From NCBI GenBank assembly GCA_964276095.1, contig CAXYDR010000002.1:186001-250000 (forward strand): a DNA stretch of 64,000 bases, given 5' to 3'. The notes beneath the pieces were generated by a model that did not search any database, had not been told where the DNA came from, and saw only the letters and a list, made by a program, of their open reading frames with translations. Position numbers and translations under genes: made by a program. This document shows, in pieces, positions 9,971-18,755 of this stretch. How positions within the stretch are numbered: the first letter of the stretch is position 1; each line of letters starts with the position of its first letter. The stretch is from GCA-2733415 sp964276095 (lineage in GTDB: Bacteria; Bacteroidota; Bacteroidia; Flavobacteriales; Flavobacteriaceae).

Positions 9971-10045
9971 TGGGCAATGAGGGATTCGAACCCCCGACCC
10001 CCTCGGTGTAAACGAGGTGCTCTGAACCAACTGAGCTAATTGCCC
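9971..10045 (-). tRNA. tRNA-Val (anticodon UAC), copy 1 of a tandem pair
   Basis: Same body as the neighbouring tRNA-Val, with anticodon loop TTTACAC (TAC) and T loop TTCGAAT, but acceptor stem GGGCAAT/ATTGCCC. The differences from its twin are compensated on both sides of the stem. Discriminator A, no encoded CCA. It is the first gene after the promoter at 10065-10094. Confidence 0.95.
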
Positions 10046-10064
10046 TAATAACTGATTGCGGGTG

Positions 10065-10094
10065 CAAATATAACATCTATTTTGGAGTCTACAA
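10065..10094 (-). promoter_or_regulatory. Promoter of the tRNA-Val pair
   Basis: On the minus strand, TTG at 10094-10092, a 19-nt spacer, then TATATTTG at 10072-10065. This is an exact match to the Bacteroidota TTG-N19-TAnnTTTG primary-sigma consensus. It lies about 20 nt upstream of the first mature tRNA base. Confidence 0.75.
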
Positions 10095-10113
10095 CTATTT
10101 TTTAAACTAATTT

Positions 10114-11328
10114 TTAAAGAATTTCTGCTACAACAAAAGTACTACCTCCAATATATATCACATCATTTTGAAACGAGTGATTTTTTGCAGCCTTAAGAGC
10201 TTCATTTACAGAATTGTACTTCACCCCTTTCAATCCAAAATCTGTAGCAGACTCACACAAGTCCTCAACTGGCATTGCTCTTGGAATATTAGGTGAACAA
10301 AAATAATAATGCGCATTTTTAGGTAATAGTGGTAAAATTGAAGTCAAATCCTTATCAGATACAACTCCAAAAACTATTCTCAACTCCTCATAAGGTTCTT
10401 TTAACAACTGCTCCATTGTTAATTTTAACCCTTCTTTATTATGTGCAGTATCGCAAATAACTTTTGGCTCATAATGTAGTATTTGCCATCTTCCCAATAA
10501 ACCAGTATTTTTTACTGTATTCAAAAGCCCCGATTCAATTTCAGAAGTATTTACACAAAAACCTTTCAATTGATCAACCACAGCAATTACACCTTTGATA
10601 TTCTTTTGCTGATACTCGCCTAGTAAATCAGTTTCATAAGCCTTAACAACTTCTTTATCTGCAAATACTAATCGTGCATTAACTGAAGTGGTTTTATCTT
10701 CAAATACTTTTTGAGTCTCCGCTTGAGTCTCACTAATAACAACTGGAATATTCTCCTTAATAATCCCAGCTTTCTCAAATGCAATACTTTTTAAATCATT
10801 ACCAAGAAAAGCAGTATGATCTATCCCTATATTAGTAATTAACGATACTTCTGGAGTGATAATATTAGTAGCATCTAACCTACCTCCTAAGCCAACTTCG
10901 ATAATAGCAACATCAACTTGTTCATTTGCAAAATAATCAAATGCCATCCCAACAGTCATTTCAAAAAAGGATAGTGCATTTTCAGTAAAAAAAGACTGGT
11001 GCTTTTCTACAAAATCAACAACATACTCCTCAGAAATCATTTTACCATTAATCTTTATACGCTCCCTAAAGTCTTTTAAATGTGGTGAAGTATACAAACC
11101 TACTTTATACCCTGCTTCTTGCAATATTGAAGCTAACATGTGACTAGAAGAACCTTTACCATTTGTTCCTCCTACATGAATGCTTTTAAATTTTTTATGC
11201 GGATTATCAAGATACCCATTCAACTTAGTAATATTAGATAAATCAGCTTTATAAGCCGATTTTCCTATTTTTTGATATGCTGCCAACTGACTAAACAGCC
11301 ATACTAATGTTTCTTTATAATTCATCAT
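10114..11328 (-). CDS. folC: Bifunctional folylpolyglutamate synthase / dihydrofolate synthase
   Basis: ATP-dependent Mur-ligase-family enzyme that adds glutamate to dihydropteroate or folates in the cytosol. 404 residues. ATP loop HVGGTNGKGSSSHML (about 51-65), folate-site region YTSPHLKDFRERI, central-domain IIEVGLGGRLDATNI and NIGIDHTAFLG, and C-terminal CDTAHNKEGL. All family landmarks are present. It starts MMNY, so the second ATG at 11325 is an equal candidate. It lies downstream of the tonB operon but is separated from it by a strong terminator, so it probably has its own promoter in the short gap 11329-11350. Confidence 0.95.
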   Translation of the reverse strand: MMNYKETLVWLFSQLAAYQKIGKSAYKADLSNITKLNGYLDNPHKKFKSIHVGGTNGKGSSSHMLASILQEAGYKVGLYTSPHLKDFRERIKINGKMISEEYVVDFVEKHQSFFTENALSFFEMTVGMAFDYFANEQVDVAIIEVGLGGRLDATNIITPEVSLITNIGIDHTAFLGNDLKSIAFEKAGIIKENIPVVISETQAETQKVFEDKTTSVNARLVFADKEVVKAYETDLLGEYQQKNIKGVIAVVDQLKGFCVNTSEIESGLLNTVKNTGLLGRWQILHYEPKVICDTAHNKEGLKLTMEQLLKEPYEELRIVFGVVSDKDLTSILPLLPKNAHYYFCSPNIPRAMPVEDLCESATDFGLKGVKYNSVNEALKAAKNHSFQNDVIYIGGSTFVVAEIL

Positions 11329-11351
11329 TTCAATACTATATTAGGTCCTAA

Positions 11352-11404
11352 AAAAACTACGCTTACACAAATTGATTAAAATCAACTGTGTAAGCGTAGT
11401 TTTT
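11352..11404 (-). terminator. Strong intrinsic terminator of the exbB-exbD-tonB operon
   Basis: Stem of about 16 bp, AAAACTACGCTTACACA pairing with TGTGTAAGCGTAGTTTT, continued by an inner TTGAT/ATCAA stem, with flanking A/T runs. It is located just past the tonB stop at 11421. Confidence 0.85.
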
Positions 11405-11420
11405 ATACATTTAAACATAC

Positions 11421-12305
11421 TTATCGTAAGCTAAAGTTATATATTATTTTCCCTACTTGTTTTTCAGGTGCATTAGCTGCAGATTGCCACTTAGTCTTCA
11501 AAGCAGCTTCTTTTGCACGATTCAACAAACAAGCGTCTGTTGTTGTGCTTCCTCTTGTCCCTGGAGTAGCTGAAATAACTTTTCCAGCTCGATTTACTTT
11601 GATAGACACAACTACCCTTCCTTCTTTACTACAAGTATAAATAGGACTTGGTCTACGCAATGGTAAACGACCGATTAAATCATAATTTCCTCCTGATCCA
11701 TTTCCAGGGTTCGTATAATAATCAGGCGCATTAGGATCACCGTTTTCATTTCCTTTATCTCCAGCCTCATCATCATCACCCTCACTACCAGACGCCGTAC
11801 CATCTGCTGGTGGTCCATTTAAAACACTTGACAACGCATCTTGAGTTGCTTGATCAGGTTTTGGCGGAGCTGGTTCTTCTTTTGGAGTTTCTTTCGGTTC
11901 CTCCTTAGGCACTTCCTTTGGTTCTTCTTTAGGTGTTTCTTTTGGAACTTCCTTAACAGGAGTAATAACAGGAACCTCTTCTACTGTTTCTTCAGTTATC
12001 ACATCTTCAACAACTTCTTCAACTGGAGTTTCTATAATTTCCTCTACAGGTTCAACCACAGGTTCTTCAACTGGCTCCTCTGGAACCACTTCTTCTACTG
12101 GTTGTGTTTTAATTTCTTCCAACGGCTGATCATCTCCTTTTCCTAAATCAGTAGTTCCAAAATTTACCTCCATACCATATTCTTCTGGAGGATCCTGATA
12201 TTCAAATGCTGAATGAAAAAACATCCACAAAAACAGAATAAACACAGTCAGAAACGTCAATATCGCTGCCCGTTTTTCATTTTCATCTTTAAATAGTTTT
12301 TTCAT
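11421..12305 (-). CDS. TonB-family energy transducer
   Basis: Couples the proton motive force, via ExbB/ExbD, to outer-membrane TonB-dependent transporters. 294 residues: short cytoplasmic N-terminus, one membrane anchor (about 13-32), a long Pro/Glu/Val/Lys spacer (about 60-160, EEPVEEPV- and KEEPKE-type repeats), a Gly/Asp/Asn linker, then a TonB/TolA-like C-terminal domain (about 205-294) with VVVSIKVNRAGKVISATPG and GKIIYNFSL. The C-terminal domain has two cysteines that could form a disulfide in the periplasm. Last gene of exbB-exbD-tonB, 14 nt after exbD. Bacteroidota carry several TonB paralogues, so no specific symbol is assigned. Confidence 0.9.
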   Translation of the reverse strand: MKKLFKDENEKRAAILTFLTVFILFLWMFFHSAFEYQDPPEEYGMEVNFGTTDLGKGDDQPLEEIKTQPVEEVVPEEPVEEPVVEPVEEIIETPVEEVVEDVITEETVEEVPVITPVKEVPKETPKEEPKEVPKEEPKETPKEEPAPPKPDQATQDALSSVLNGPPADGTASGSEGDDDEAGDKGNENGDPNAPDYYTNPGNGSGGNYDLIGRLPLRRPSPIYTCSKEGRVVVSIKVNRAGKVISATPGTRGSTTTDACLLNRAKEAALKTKWQSAANAPEKQVGKIIYNFSLR

Positions 12306-12319
12306 GATTCAATATATTT

Positions 12320-12712
12320 TTACTTTGATCGTACTGCCAAAGTAGATTTTATCTTATTTCTATTTGCGATATCCATAACATACACAAAGTCTTTCAACTC
12401 TACAGTTTCTTCAGCTCGCAGAACAATACTTGGTTTTTCTAAATCACCAATTTTATCTAAGATATATGCTTCAAGTTTATTTTTAGCTACTTTTTGACTA
12501 TCAACATAGTAATCCAAGTCTTTTGTAATACTTACAGACAAACTCTTTGACTGAGTTGTTTTACCACCAGATTTCGGCAACAGCAAGTCAATTGCATTTG
12601 CAGATACCAAAGTAGATGCTATCATAAAAAACACCAATAACAGAAATACAATATCTGTCATTGAGGACATGTTAAATTCCGGAGTAACTTTATTTCTTCC
12701 TCTAATATTCAT
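12320..12712 (-). CDS. exbD: Biopolymer transport protein ExbD/TolR family
   Basis: Small inner-membrane protein of the ExbB/ExbD proton-driven motor. 130 residues: short cytoplasmic tail, one transmembrane helix with the conserved aspartate (MTDIVFLLLVFFMIAS, Asp about 19), and a periplasmic domain that starts with IDLLLPKS and ends in the AVRSK tail. Tightly packed (11 nt) behind exbB and ahead of tonB. It could be called TolR-like from the sequence alone, but the adjacent TonB favours ExbD. Confidence 0.9.
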   Translation of the reverse strand: MNIRGRNKVTPEFNMSSMTDIVFLLLVFFMIASTLVSANAIDLLLPKSGGKTTQSKSLSVSITKDLDYYVDSQKVAKNKLEAYILDKIGDLEKPSIVLRAEETVELKDFVYVMDIANRNKIKSTLAVRSK

Positions 12713-12723
12713 ATGTTATAAAA

Positions 12724-13413
12724 TTACGCTGGTTCGTTTAACAAGTCAAAGAACTCTAATGAATTCGCTTCCATTTTATAAATAATCTTATCTGTTTTTA
12801 CAACCAAGTGGTTATACGCCATGTATGCTACAATACCTACAACTAAACCTGCTACGGTAGTAGTCATTGCTGTATACAAACCACCTGCTAATGTTTTTAT
12901 ATCAATGTTACCACCTGAATTTGCAATTTCAAATATTGATATAATCATTCCAATAACTGTACCAAGAAACCCTATCATTGGCGCTACACCAGAAATAGTA
13001 GCCAGTACACTTACGTTTTTCTCTAACTTGTAAATCTCTAGCCTACCTGCATTTTCAATTGCCGTATGAATATCCTCTAAAGGCTTTCCAATTCTTGAAA
13101 TCCCTTTTTGAATTAATGCTGAAACAGGAGATTTATCTTGTGAACACAATAAATTAGCTGCTTCTATTTTTCCGTTAGTGACATGATCTTTAATTTGATT
13201 CATAAAGTTTACATCAACTTTAGACCCTTCTTTTATAGCCAATAATCTCTCAAAATAAATATATAATGCTACTACCAACAAGACAAATAACATCCCGATA
13301 ATAATTTGCCCCCCAAGACCTCCTTCATTAATTAAATTAATAATGGATAGTGTTTTTTTCTCTACTACTTCTCCTTCTAGGTTTTCAGCAACTTCTTGAA
13401 TAGTTAGCGACAT
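12724..13413 (-). CDS. exbB: MotA/TolQ/ExbB proton channel family protein
   Basis: Inner-membrane proton-channel subunit that with ExbD energises TonB. 229 residues with three membrane segments: GGQIIIGMLFVLLVVALYIYFE near the N-terminus, then VAPMIGFLGTVIGMIISIF and GLYTAMTTTVAGLVVGIVAYMAYN toward the C-terminus, which carry the family's conserved GTV and T-rich channel residues. First gene of the three-gene operon. A TATTTTCG element 30-40 nt upstream on this strand could be its -7 box, but no clear TTG partner is seen. Confidence 0.93.
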   Translation of the reverse strand: MSLTIQEVAENLEGEVVEKKTLSIINLINEGGLGGQIIIGMLFVLLVVALYIYFERLLAIKEGSKVDVNFMNQIKDHVTNGKIEAANLLCSQDKSPVSALIQKGISRIGKPLEDIHTAIENAGRLEIYKLEKNVSVLATISGVAPMIGFLGTVIGMIISIFEIANSGGNIDIKTLAGGLYTAMTTTVAGLVVGIVAYMAYNHLVVKTDKIIYKMEANSLEFFDLLNEPA

Positions 13414-13496
13414 ATGTTCTCTTTTTTTATGTGATTATTATTATACAAACGAAAATACAAATAGTAAATTGTTTTTATCTTAAATTTTGTTAAAAT

Positions 13497-13527
13497 AAAA
13501 AAGCCATTCAATTTGAATGGCTTTTTT
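13497..13527 (-). terminator. Intrinsic terminator of nhaD
   Basis: GCCATTC / GAATGGC stem flanked by A6 and T6, 50 nt after the nhaD stop and upstream of exbB. Confidence 0.8.
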
Positions 13528-13578
13528 ATTTATATGTGACACTGAATCAATTCAATGCTTGTCTTTCATTATTTTTAA

Positions 13579-14952
13579 TTACGCTCCTATCAATCCTCTG
13601 ATAAAAATAAAAGTTACAGATCCTACAACAAATCCTATAAAAGCTAACCATGTGATATTTTTAAAATACCAGAAAAAAGAAATTTTCTCCATACCCATAG
13701 CAACAACTCCTGCAGCTGAACCAATAATTAACATACTACCTCCTGTACCAGCAGAGAACGCGATAAAGTGCCATAATGGATCATTCAATTCATTTTGAAA
13801 CATCCCTAAACTTGCCGCTACTAAAGGCACATTATCAATTACTGCAGAACCTATACCCAACAACATAACTACAACGTCTGAATTTGGTATCGTAGTATTT
13901 AAATTTTCGGCAAAATGAAATAACATTCCTAAACTCTCTAATGCCGCTACCGCCATTAATATTCCAAAGAAAAACAACACACTAGGCATCTCAATTTTAG
14001 ACAATGATTTATGTACTGGACTATGATGACCAGTATCTTCAGCATGATCTCCTAATGTAGATATCTTGAATTGTTTTGTACTAAATATTTCAGCAAACGC
14101 ACACACAACACCTAACGACAACATCATACCAACATATGGTGGCAAATGTGTAATTGTTTTAAATACTGGAACAAATAAAATCATCCCTAACCCTAAATAC
14201 AACATAACTGAACTATATGTAGTATCATGAATTTCAGCAGGTTTTACCTCTATTTCTTCTTCTAGATCGCCTTTAAATGGTTTTGTTAGAGAAGCTATAA
14301 AAGTAGGGACAGCCATACATACTAATGAAGGAATCATTAAGTATGTTATTAACATATCTGTAGTTACTTTATTACCTATCCAAAGCATTGTAGTTGTTAC
14401 ATCACCTATTGGAGACCATGCTCCACCAGCGTTTGCAGCGACAATAATCATACCCGCAAACCAAATACGAGTCTCTTTTTTATTAATTATTTTCTGTAAA
14501 ATTGTTATTAAAACAATAGTTGCAGTTAAGTTATCAATAATTGCAGAAAGTATAAATGCTAAGAAAGCAAATATCCATAATAGTCTTTTCTTATTCTTAG
14601 TTTTAATGTAACTTTTAAAGGTTGAGAATCCATCAAAATAATCAATAATCTCAACAATAGTCATTGCTCCAAGCAAGAAAAATAAGATTTCAGCTGTTTT
14701 ACCTAAATGATGAAGAAGTGTCTCCTCCATTAAGTGAAGTTTTGCTTCATGATTTAAAGCACCAAATGAATCAAGAAGCTTGTGTTGTCCCGAATCAAAC
14801 CAATATTGGAAATCATCAATTCCAAAAGCTACTGCCGCCCAACATACAGCCATCATAACAACAGCCGGTATTAGTTTATCAATTTTTAAATTGTGCTCTA
14901 GTGTAATTGCTAAATACCCTAACACGAATATTAATACTATAAATATTTCCAT
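13579..14952 (-). CDS. nhaD: Na+/H+ antiporter, NhaD type
   Basis: Sodium-proton antiporter of the ion-transporter superfamily, exporting Na+ in exchange for protons; typical of marine and salt-adapted bacteria. 457 residues with about 11-12 hydrophobic helices. Recognisable stretches are AFLAFILSAIIDNLTATIVLITIL, IVAANAGGAWSPIGDVTTTMLWI and the C-terminal GIGSAVIDNVPLVAAS plus SAGTGGSMLIIGSAAGV; the paired NLTAT and DNVPL motifs are the expected ion-site regions. A His-rich cytoplasmic segment (HAEDTGHHSPVHKS) lies near residue 310. It follows the dehydrogenase gene by 38 nt. Confidence 0.93.
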   Translation of the reverse strand: MEIFIVLIFVLGYLAITLEHNLKIDKLIPAVVMMAVCWAAVAFGIDDFQYWFDSGQHKLLDSFGALNHEAKLHLMEETLLHHLGKTAEILFFLLGAMTIVEIIDYFDGFSTFKSYIKTKNKKRLLWIFAFLAFILSAIIDNLTATIVLITILQKIINKKETRIWFAGMIIVAANAGGAWSPIGDVTTTMLWIGNKVTTDMLITYLMIPSLVCMAVPTFIASLTKPFKGDLEEEIEVKPAEIHDTTYSSVMLYLGLGMILFVPVFKTITHLPPYVGMMLSLGVVCAFAEIFSTKQFKISTLGDHAEDTGHHSPVHKSLSKIEMPSVLFFFGILMAVAALESLGMLFHFAENLNTTIPNSDVVVMLLGIGSAVIDNVPLVAASLGMFQNELNDPLWHFIAFSAGTGGSMLIIGSAAGVVAMGMEKISFFWYFKNITWLAFIGFVVGSVTFIFIRGLIGA

Positions 14953-14990
14953 TTTTACTTTTTCTTAATTTACTTTTTCTTAAAATTTTT

Positions 14991-16223
14991 TTACACTAAT
15001 TGCTTCAACGCAATTTCAAAAGCAGTTTTACAGATTTCTGTTTTACTACTATTATTACCATGCGTTTTAGTTAACGCGTTTTTTATAATATTTGAAGTAT
15101 CATCAAATATTGATTTATCTAACATTGGCTGCTCTACTCTTGCTTCCATTAAGTATGCAAAAACTCTAGCAATACCACAATTTGAAATAAAATCTGGCAA
15201 CAAACTTATTTGTTTATCAGTATACTCCATTATAGGTCCAAAGAAAATTTCTTTATCAGCAAAAGGAACATTTGCTCCAGGGGATATAACCTCTAAACCA
15301 GAGTTAACCATTCGTTTCACCTGATCTTGAGACACTAATCTTGAAGCTGCTGCAGGAACAAATATTTCAGCAGGTAAATTCCATATTTTCTCATTAATTT
15401 CTGCAAAAGGTATCATTTGATCTGATACCAATTTGTTTCCGTCTTTATTTAAAAATAAAGCTCTCATTTCTTCCATTGAAAATCCTTCTTCATTTATCAA
15501 CCCACCTTCTCTATCAATGATTCCTACAACTTTAGCCCCTAACTGAGTTAAGTAATATGCTGCTGCAGACCCTACATTTCCAAAACCCTGAACAATTGCT
15601 TTTTTACCGGTTATAGATCCTCCGTAAATATCATAGTAGTGTTTTACTGCTTCCGCAACACCATAACCAGTTAGCATATCAGCTACAGTATATTTTCTAT
15701 TTAAATCTGGTGAAAAAGTTTTATCTTCAATAACCTTAATTACTCCTTGACGTAACTGACCAATTCTGTTAATTTTATCTGCTTCTGTTGGTTTAAAGTG
15801 ACCATTGAATATCCCTTCTTGCGGATGCCAAACACCACAATTTTCAGTAATTGGAATTACATCCTTGTCAGCGTCAACATTTAAATCTCCACCTGTTCCG
15901 TAATAATGTTTTAATAACGGAGTAACCGCTTTGTACCAACGCTCCAATACTCCTCTTTTACGAGGATCATTTGGATCAAAATTAATTCCAGATTTTGCTC
16001 CTCCAATTGCAGGCCCAGAAACTGTAAACTTCACCTCCATCGTTTTTGCTAGCGACAATACTTCATTTTTATTTAACCCTTTACGCATACGTGTACCACC
16101 TCCGGCAGCACCACCACGCAAGGAATTAATTACTGTCCATCCTTCTGCATCAGTAACTTGATCTTTCCAATGAAAAACTATTTCTGGTTGTTTTTCTTCG
16201 TATTTTTTTAGTAATTCTTTCAT
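14991..16223 (-). CDS. Glu/Leu/Phe/Val dehydrogenase family enzyme
   Basis: NAD(P)-dependent oxidative deamination of an amino acid, probably glutamate or a branched-chain amino acid. 410 residues. N-terminal dimerisation/substrate domain with RGGAAGGGTRMRKGL, the catalytic-lysine motif GPAIGGAKSGI (Lys about 78) and GTGGDLNVDAD. C-terminal Rossmann domain with KAIVQGFGNVGSAAAYYL and the ELFVPAA-like EIFVPAAASRLV. It is shorter than classical ~445-residue GdhA, so the exact substrate is not settled. A promoter with TATATTTG is seen about 135 nt upstream, giving a long leader. Confidence 0.88.
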   Translation of the reverse strand: MKELLKKYEEKQPEIVFHWKDQVTDAEGWTVINSLRGGAAGGGTRMRKGLNKNEVLSLAKTMEVKFTVSGPAIGGAKSGINFDPNDPRKRGVLERWYKAVTPLLKHYYGTGGDLNVDADKDVIPITENCGVWHPQEGIFNGHFKPTEADKINRIGQLRQGVIKVIEDKTFSPDLNRKYTVADMLTGYGVAEAVKHYYDIYGGSITGKKAIVQGFGNVGSAAAYYLTQLGAKVVGIIDREGGLINEEGFSMEEMRALFLNKDGNKLVSDQMIPFAEINEKIWNLPAEIFVPAAASRLVSQDQVKRMVNSGLEVISPGANVPFADKEIFFGPIMEYTDKQISLLPDFISNCGIARVFAYLMEARVEQPMLDKSIFDDTSNIIKNALTKTHGNNSSKTEICKTAFEIALKQLV

Positions 16224-16307
16224 CTATAATTTCTTTAACTCTTAATGTAAAATTGAAATGTCAAATCCTTCTATTTGACTTGTTTTAAGTATAATTTTAT
16301 ATCTATC

Positions 16308-16319
16308 CCCAAGGGGAGT
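16308..16319. repeat. 12-bp perfect palindrome in the dehydrogenase leader
   Basis: TCCCCAAGGGGA lies between the predicted promoter and start codon of the Glu/Leu dehydrogenase gene. It is GC-rich against an AT-rich background. It cannot form a good RNA hairpin because the loop would be too short, so if functional it would be a DNA site. Confidence 0.3.
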
Positions 16320-16357
16320 TAAAGCTGTTCCATTTACGAGTTTTTTTAAATAAAGGC

Positions 16358-16391
16358 CAAATATAACAAACTAAAACGACTTCTTATACAA
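16358..16391 (-). promoter_or_regulatory. Predicted promoter of the Glu/Leu dehydrogenase gene
   Basis: Minus strand: TTG at 16391-16389, 23-nt spacer, TATATTTG at 16365-16358. It overlaps the 3' end of anmK. The -7 element is exact; the spacer is at the long end of the accepted range. Confidence 0.5.
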
Positions 16392-17445
16392 GAAATATAT
16401 TTCCTGAAGAATGATTCTTTTCTGCACCCGTAACCGAAGCTAAAACGTTAACCTCTCCTCTTAGCTTTAACACCCCTAAAAAACCAAATATTAACGCTTC
16501 TTTATATTCTATTAATTCAGGATTTGGAATAGCAATTTCAGAATTTGAAAACTCTACAATTCTTTCTATTAAAAACAAATTATAAACTCCACCCCCTGTA
16601 AACAATACTGACGATTTTTCTTTTACTAATACACTTCCTATTTGAATTGCTACATGCTCTATAAAGGTTCGCAATATATCTTTTACGGATATTTTATAAG
16701 AGTCTATTAATGGAAACACAATTGATTTCACCCACTCCAACCCCAATGATTTTGGATGCGATTGTTTGTAAAAACTCAATTCGTTTAGTTTTTCTAAAAG
16801 CAATTCGCAAACTACCCCTGAAGAGGCCAACACACCTTTATCATCATATGACACCCCAGTTTTTTGTATGTAATGATTTAATACAATGTTTACTGGGCAA
16901 ACATCATATGCTATTCGCTCATTATTTAATACTGTAGAAATATTAGAAAAACCACCTAAATTAACACAATAGGTATAATCGGAAAATAATAATTGATCTC
17001 CAATTGGTACTAAAGGCGCTCCTTGCCCCCCTAAGATTACATCTTGAACTCGAAAATCGCAAACTACTTTTTGATTTATCAATTGTGACAACTCTTTTAA
17101 ATTACCAATTTGCAAAGTGAGTTTATTTTCAGGTTGATGTAAAATTGTATGACCGTGCGAACATACCGCGTCAATATCCTTCAATTGATTTTTTTTAACA
17201 AAAGAATTTATGACCTCAACCAACAACTGAGTATATAATATGTTTAAACTTTCAAGCTGAATTTCAGAAAACCCAACTCCATCCCTAAGATTAACCTCCC
17301 ATTTAGTATCATACGCAACTGTTTCACTACAAATAATATTATAAGACCATTTTTTATCTTTTTTAAAATGAATATACGCCAAATCAATCCCATCTAAAGA
17401 TGTTCCAGACATTACACCTATCACGAAGTATTCTTGTTTTTTCAT
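16384..17445 (-). CDS. anmK: Anhydro-N-acetylmuramic acid kinase
   Basis: Peptidoglycan-recycling kinase that cleaves and phosphorylates 1,6-anhydro-MurNAc to MurNAc-6-phosphate. About 353 residues. N-terminal GVMSGTSLDGIDLAYI is the family signature. Further landmarks: SHGHTILHQP, the FRVQDVILGGQGAPLVPIGDQLLF stretch, NLGGFSNIS and LFTGGGVYNLFLIERI. The start is set at the ATG at 17445 (MKKQEYFVIGVMSGTS); in-frame upstream ATGs at 17475 and 17520 would add non-homologous residues. Single gene upstream of the dehydrogenase, divergent from the acyl-CoA dehydrogenase. Confidence 0.94.
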   Translation of the reverse strand: MKKQEYFVIGVMSGTSLDGIDLAYIHFKKDKKWSYNIICSETVAYDTKWEVNLRDGVGFSEIQLESLNILYTQLLVEVINSFVKKNQLKDIDAVCSHGHTILHQPENKLTLQIGNLKELSQLINQKVVCDFRVQDVILGGQGAPLVPIGDQLLFSDYTYCVNLGGFSNISTVLNNERIAYDVCPVNIVLNHYIQKTGVSYDDKGVLASSGVVCELLLEKLNELSFYKQSHPKSLGLEWVKSIVFPLIDSYKISVKDILRTFIEHVAIQIGSVLVKEKSSVLFTGGGVYNLFLIERIVEFSNSEIAIPNPELIEYKEALIFGFLGVLKLRGEVNVLASVTGAEKNHSSGNIFLV

Positions 17446-17554
17446 AGTCTTTAATACCAAACATTCTATAATCATACGAATATACAAGAATATGAATTGA
17501 GACACATCTGATGAATTCATTAAAATTAGAATTTAAAAATTCGCAATAAAACTG

Positions 17555-17562
17555 TATATTTG
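17555..17562 (+). promoter_or_regulatory. Predicted -7 element of the acyl-CoA dehydrogenase gene
   Basis: TATATTTG, exact to TAnnTTTG, 40 nt before the ATG at 17602. No convincing TTG lies at the expected spacing. The 12-mer CTGTATATTTGG here (17552-17563) recurs upstream of etfB. Confidence 0.45.
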
Positions 17563-17601
17563 GACTTTATTTTTAAAAAATTCACAACAAAAACACATAT
17601 A

Positions 17602-18744
17602 ATGGACTTTAATCTTACAGAAGAACATATAATGATTCGTGATGCCGCAAGAGACTTTGCACAAACTGAATTATTGCCAGGAGTTATCGAAAGAGATAAC
17701 AAACAAGAATTCCCTCAAGAATTGGTTAAGAAAATGGGAGATTTAGGTTTCTTGGGAATTATGGTAGATCCTAAATACGGAGGAAGTGGTATGGACGCTA
17801 TTTCTTACGTATTAATTATGGAAGAATTATCTAAAATTGATGCTTCTGCCTCTGTAATGGTATCAGTAAACAATTCATTGGTATGCTACGGACTGGAAGC
17901 CTATGCTTCTGAAGTTCAAAAAGAAAAATACTTAACAAAGTTAGCTACTGGTGAATATTTAGGAGCGTTTTGTTTATCAGAACCTGAAGCTGGATCTGAT
18001 GCAACTTCACAAAGTACAACAGCTATTGACAAAGGTGATCATTACCTTATAAACGGAACAAAAAACTGGATTACAAGTGGTGGTCGTGCTGATGTATATT
18101 TGGTAATTGCTCAAACAGATCGTGAAAAAGGACATAAAGGTATTAATGCTTTTATTGTAGAGAAAGGAATGGACGGATTTCATGTTGGTCCAAAAGAAGA
18201 CAAATTAGGAATTAGAGGTTCAGACACACATACGTTACAATTTAACGATGTAAAAGTTCCTAAGGAAAATAGAATTGGTGCCGATGGATTTGGATTCAAA
18301 TTTGCCATGAAAACTTTATCTGGTGGACGTATCGGTATTGCTGCTCAAGCATTAGGAATTGCTGCTGGAGCTTATGAGTTAGCATTAAAATACTCTAAAG
18401 AGCGTAAAGCTTTTGGAACTGAAATTTGTAACCACCAAGCAATTGCTTTTAAATTAGCTGATATGTATACCGAAATTGAAGCGGCACGTATGCTAGTAAT
18501 GAAAGCTGCATGGGATAAAGATCAAGGAAACAATTACGACATGAGTAGTGCTATGGCTAAGCTATATGCTTCACAAGTTGCCATGACTCATACTGTTGAA
18601 GCTGTGCAAATACACGGTGGAAATGGATTTGTGAAAGAATACCACGTAGAGCGTTTAATGCGTGATGCAAAAATCACTCAGATATATGAAGGAACTTCTG
18701 AAATTCAGAAAATTGTAATTTCAAGAGGACTTATTAAAGGATAA
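17602..18744 (+). CDS. Acyl-CoA dehydrogenase (short/medium-chain type)
   Basis: FAD enzyme of beta-oxidation that introduces the alpha-beta double bond of acyl-CoA and passes electrons to ETF (etfB/etfA at 61-63 kb). 380 residues from the ATG at 17602 (MDFNLTEEHIMIRDAARDFA); an upstream TTG at 17560 lies inside the promoter and is rejected. Motifs: FCLSEPEAGSDA and NGTKNWITSGG for FAD and substrate, FGTEICNHQAIAFKLADM, and the C-terminal YEGTSEIQKIVISR whose glutamate is at the short/medium-chain catalytic-base position. Chain-length preference cannot be decided from sequence alone. Confidence 0.93.
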   Translation: MDFNLTEEHIMIRDAARDFAQTELLPGVIERDNKQEFPQELVKKMGDLGFLGIMVDPKYGGSGMDAISYVLIMEELSKIDASASVMVSVNNSLVCYGLEAYASEVQKEKYLTKLATGEYLGAFCLSEPEAGSDATSQSTTAIDKGDHYLINGTKNWITSGGRADVYLVIAQTDREKGHKGINAFIVEKGMDGFHVGPKEDKLGIRGSDTHTLQFNDVKVPKENRIGADGFGFKFAMKTLSGGRIGIAAQALGIAAGAYELALKYSKERKAFGTEICNHQAIAFKLADMYTEIEAARMLVMKAAWDKDQGNNYDMSSAMAKLYASQVAMTHTVEAVQIHGGNGFVKEYHVERLMRDAKITQIYEGTSEIQKIVISRGLIKG

Positions 18745-18755
18745 GTTTTAATTAC

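Noticed and set aside
11841..12146. Plus-strand ORF rich in Phe/Trp/Arg/Asn
   Set aside because: Antisense to the Pro/Glu repeat spacer of TonB; low-complexity shadow with no start signal.
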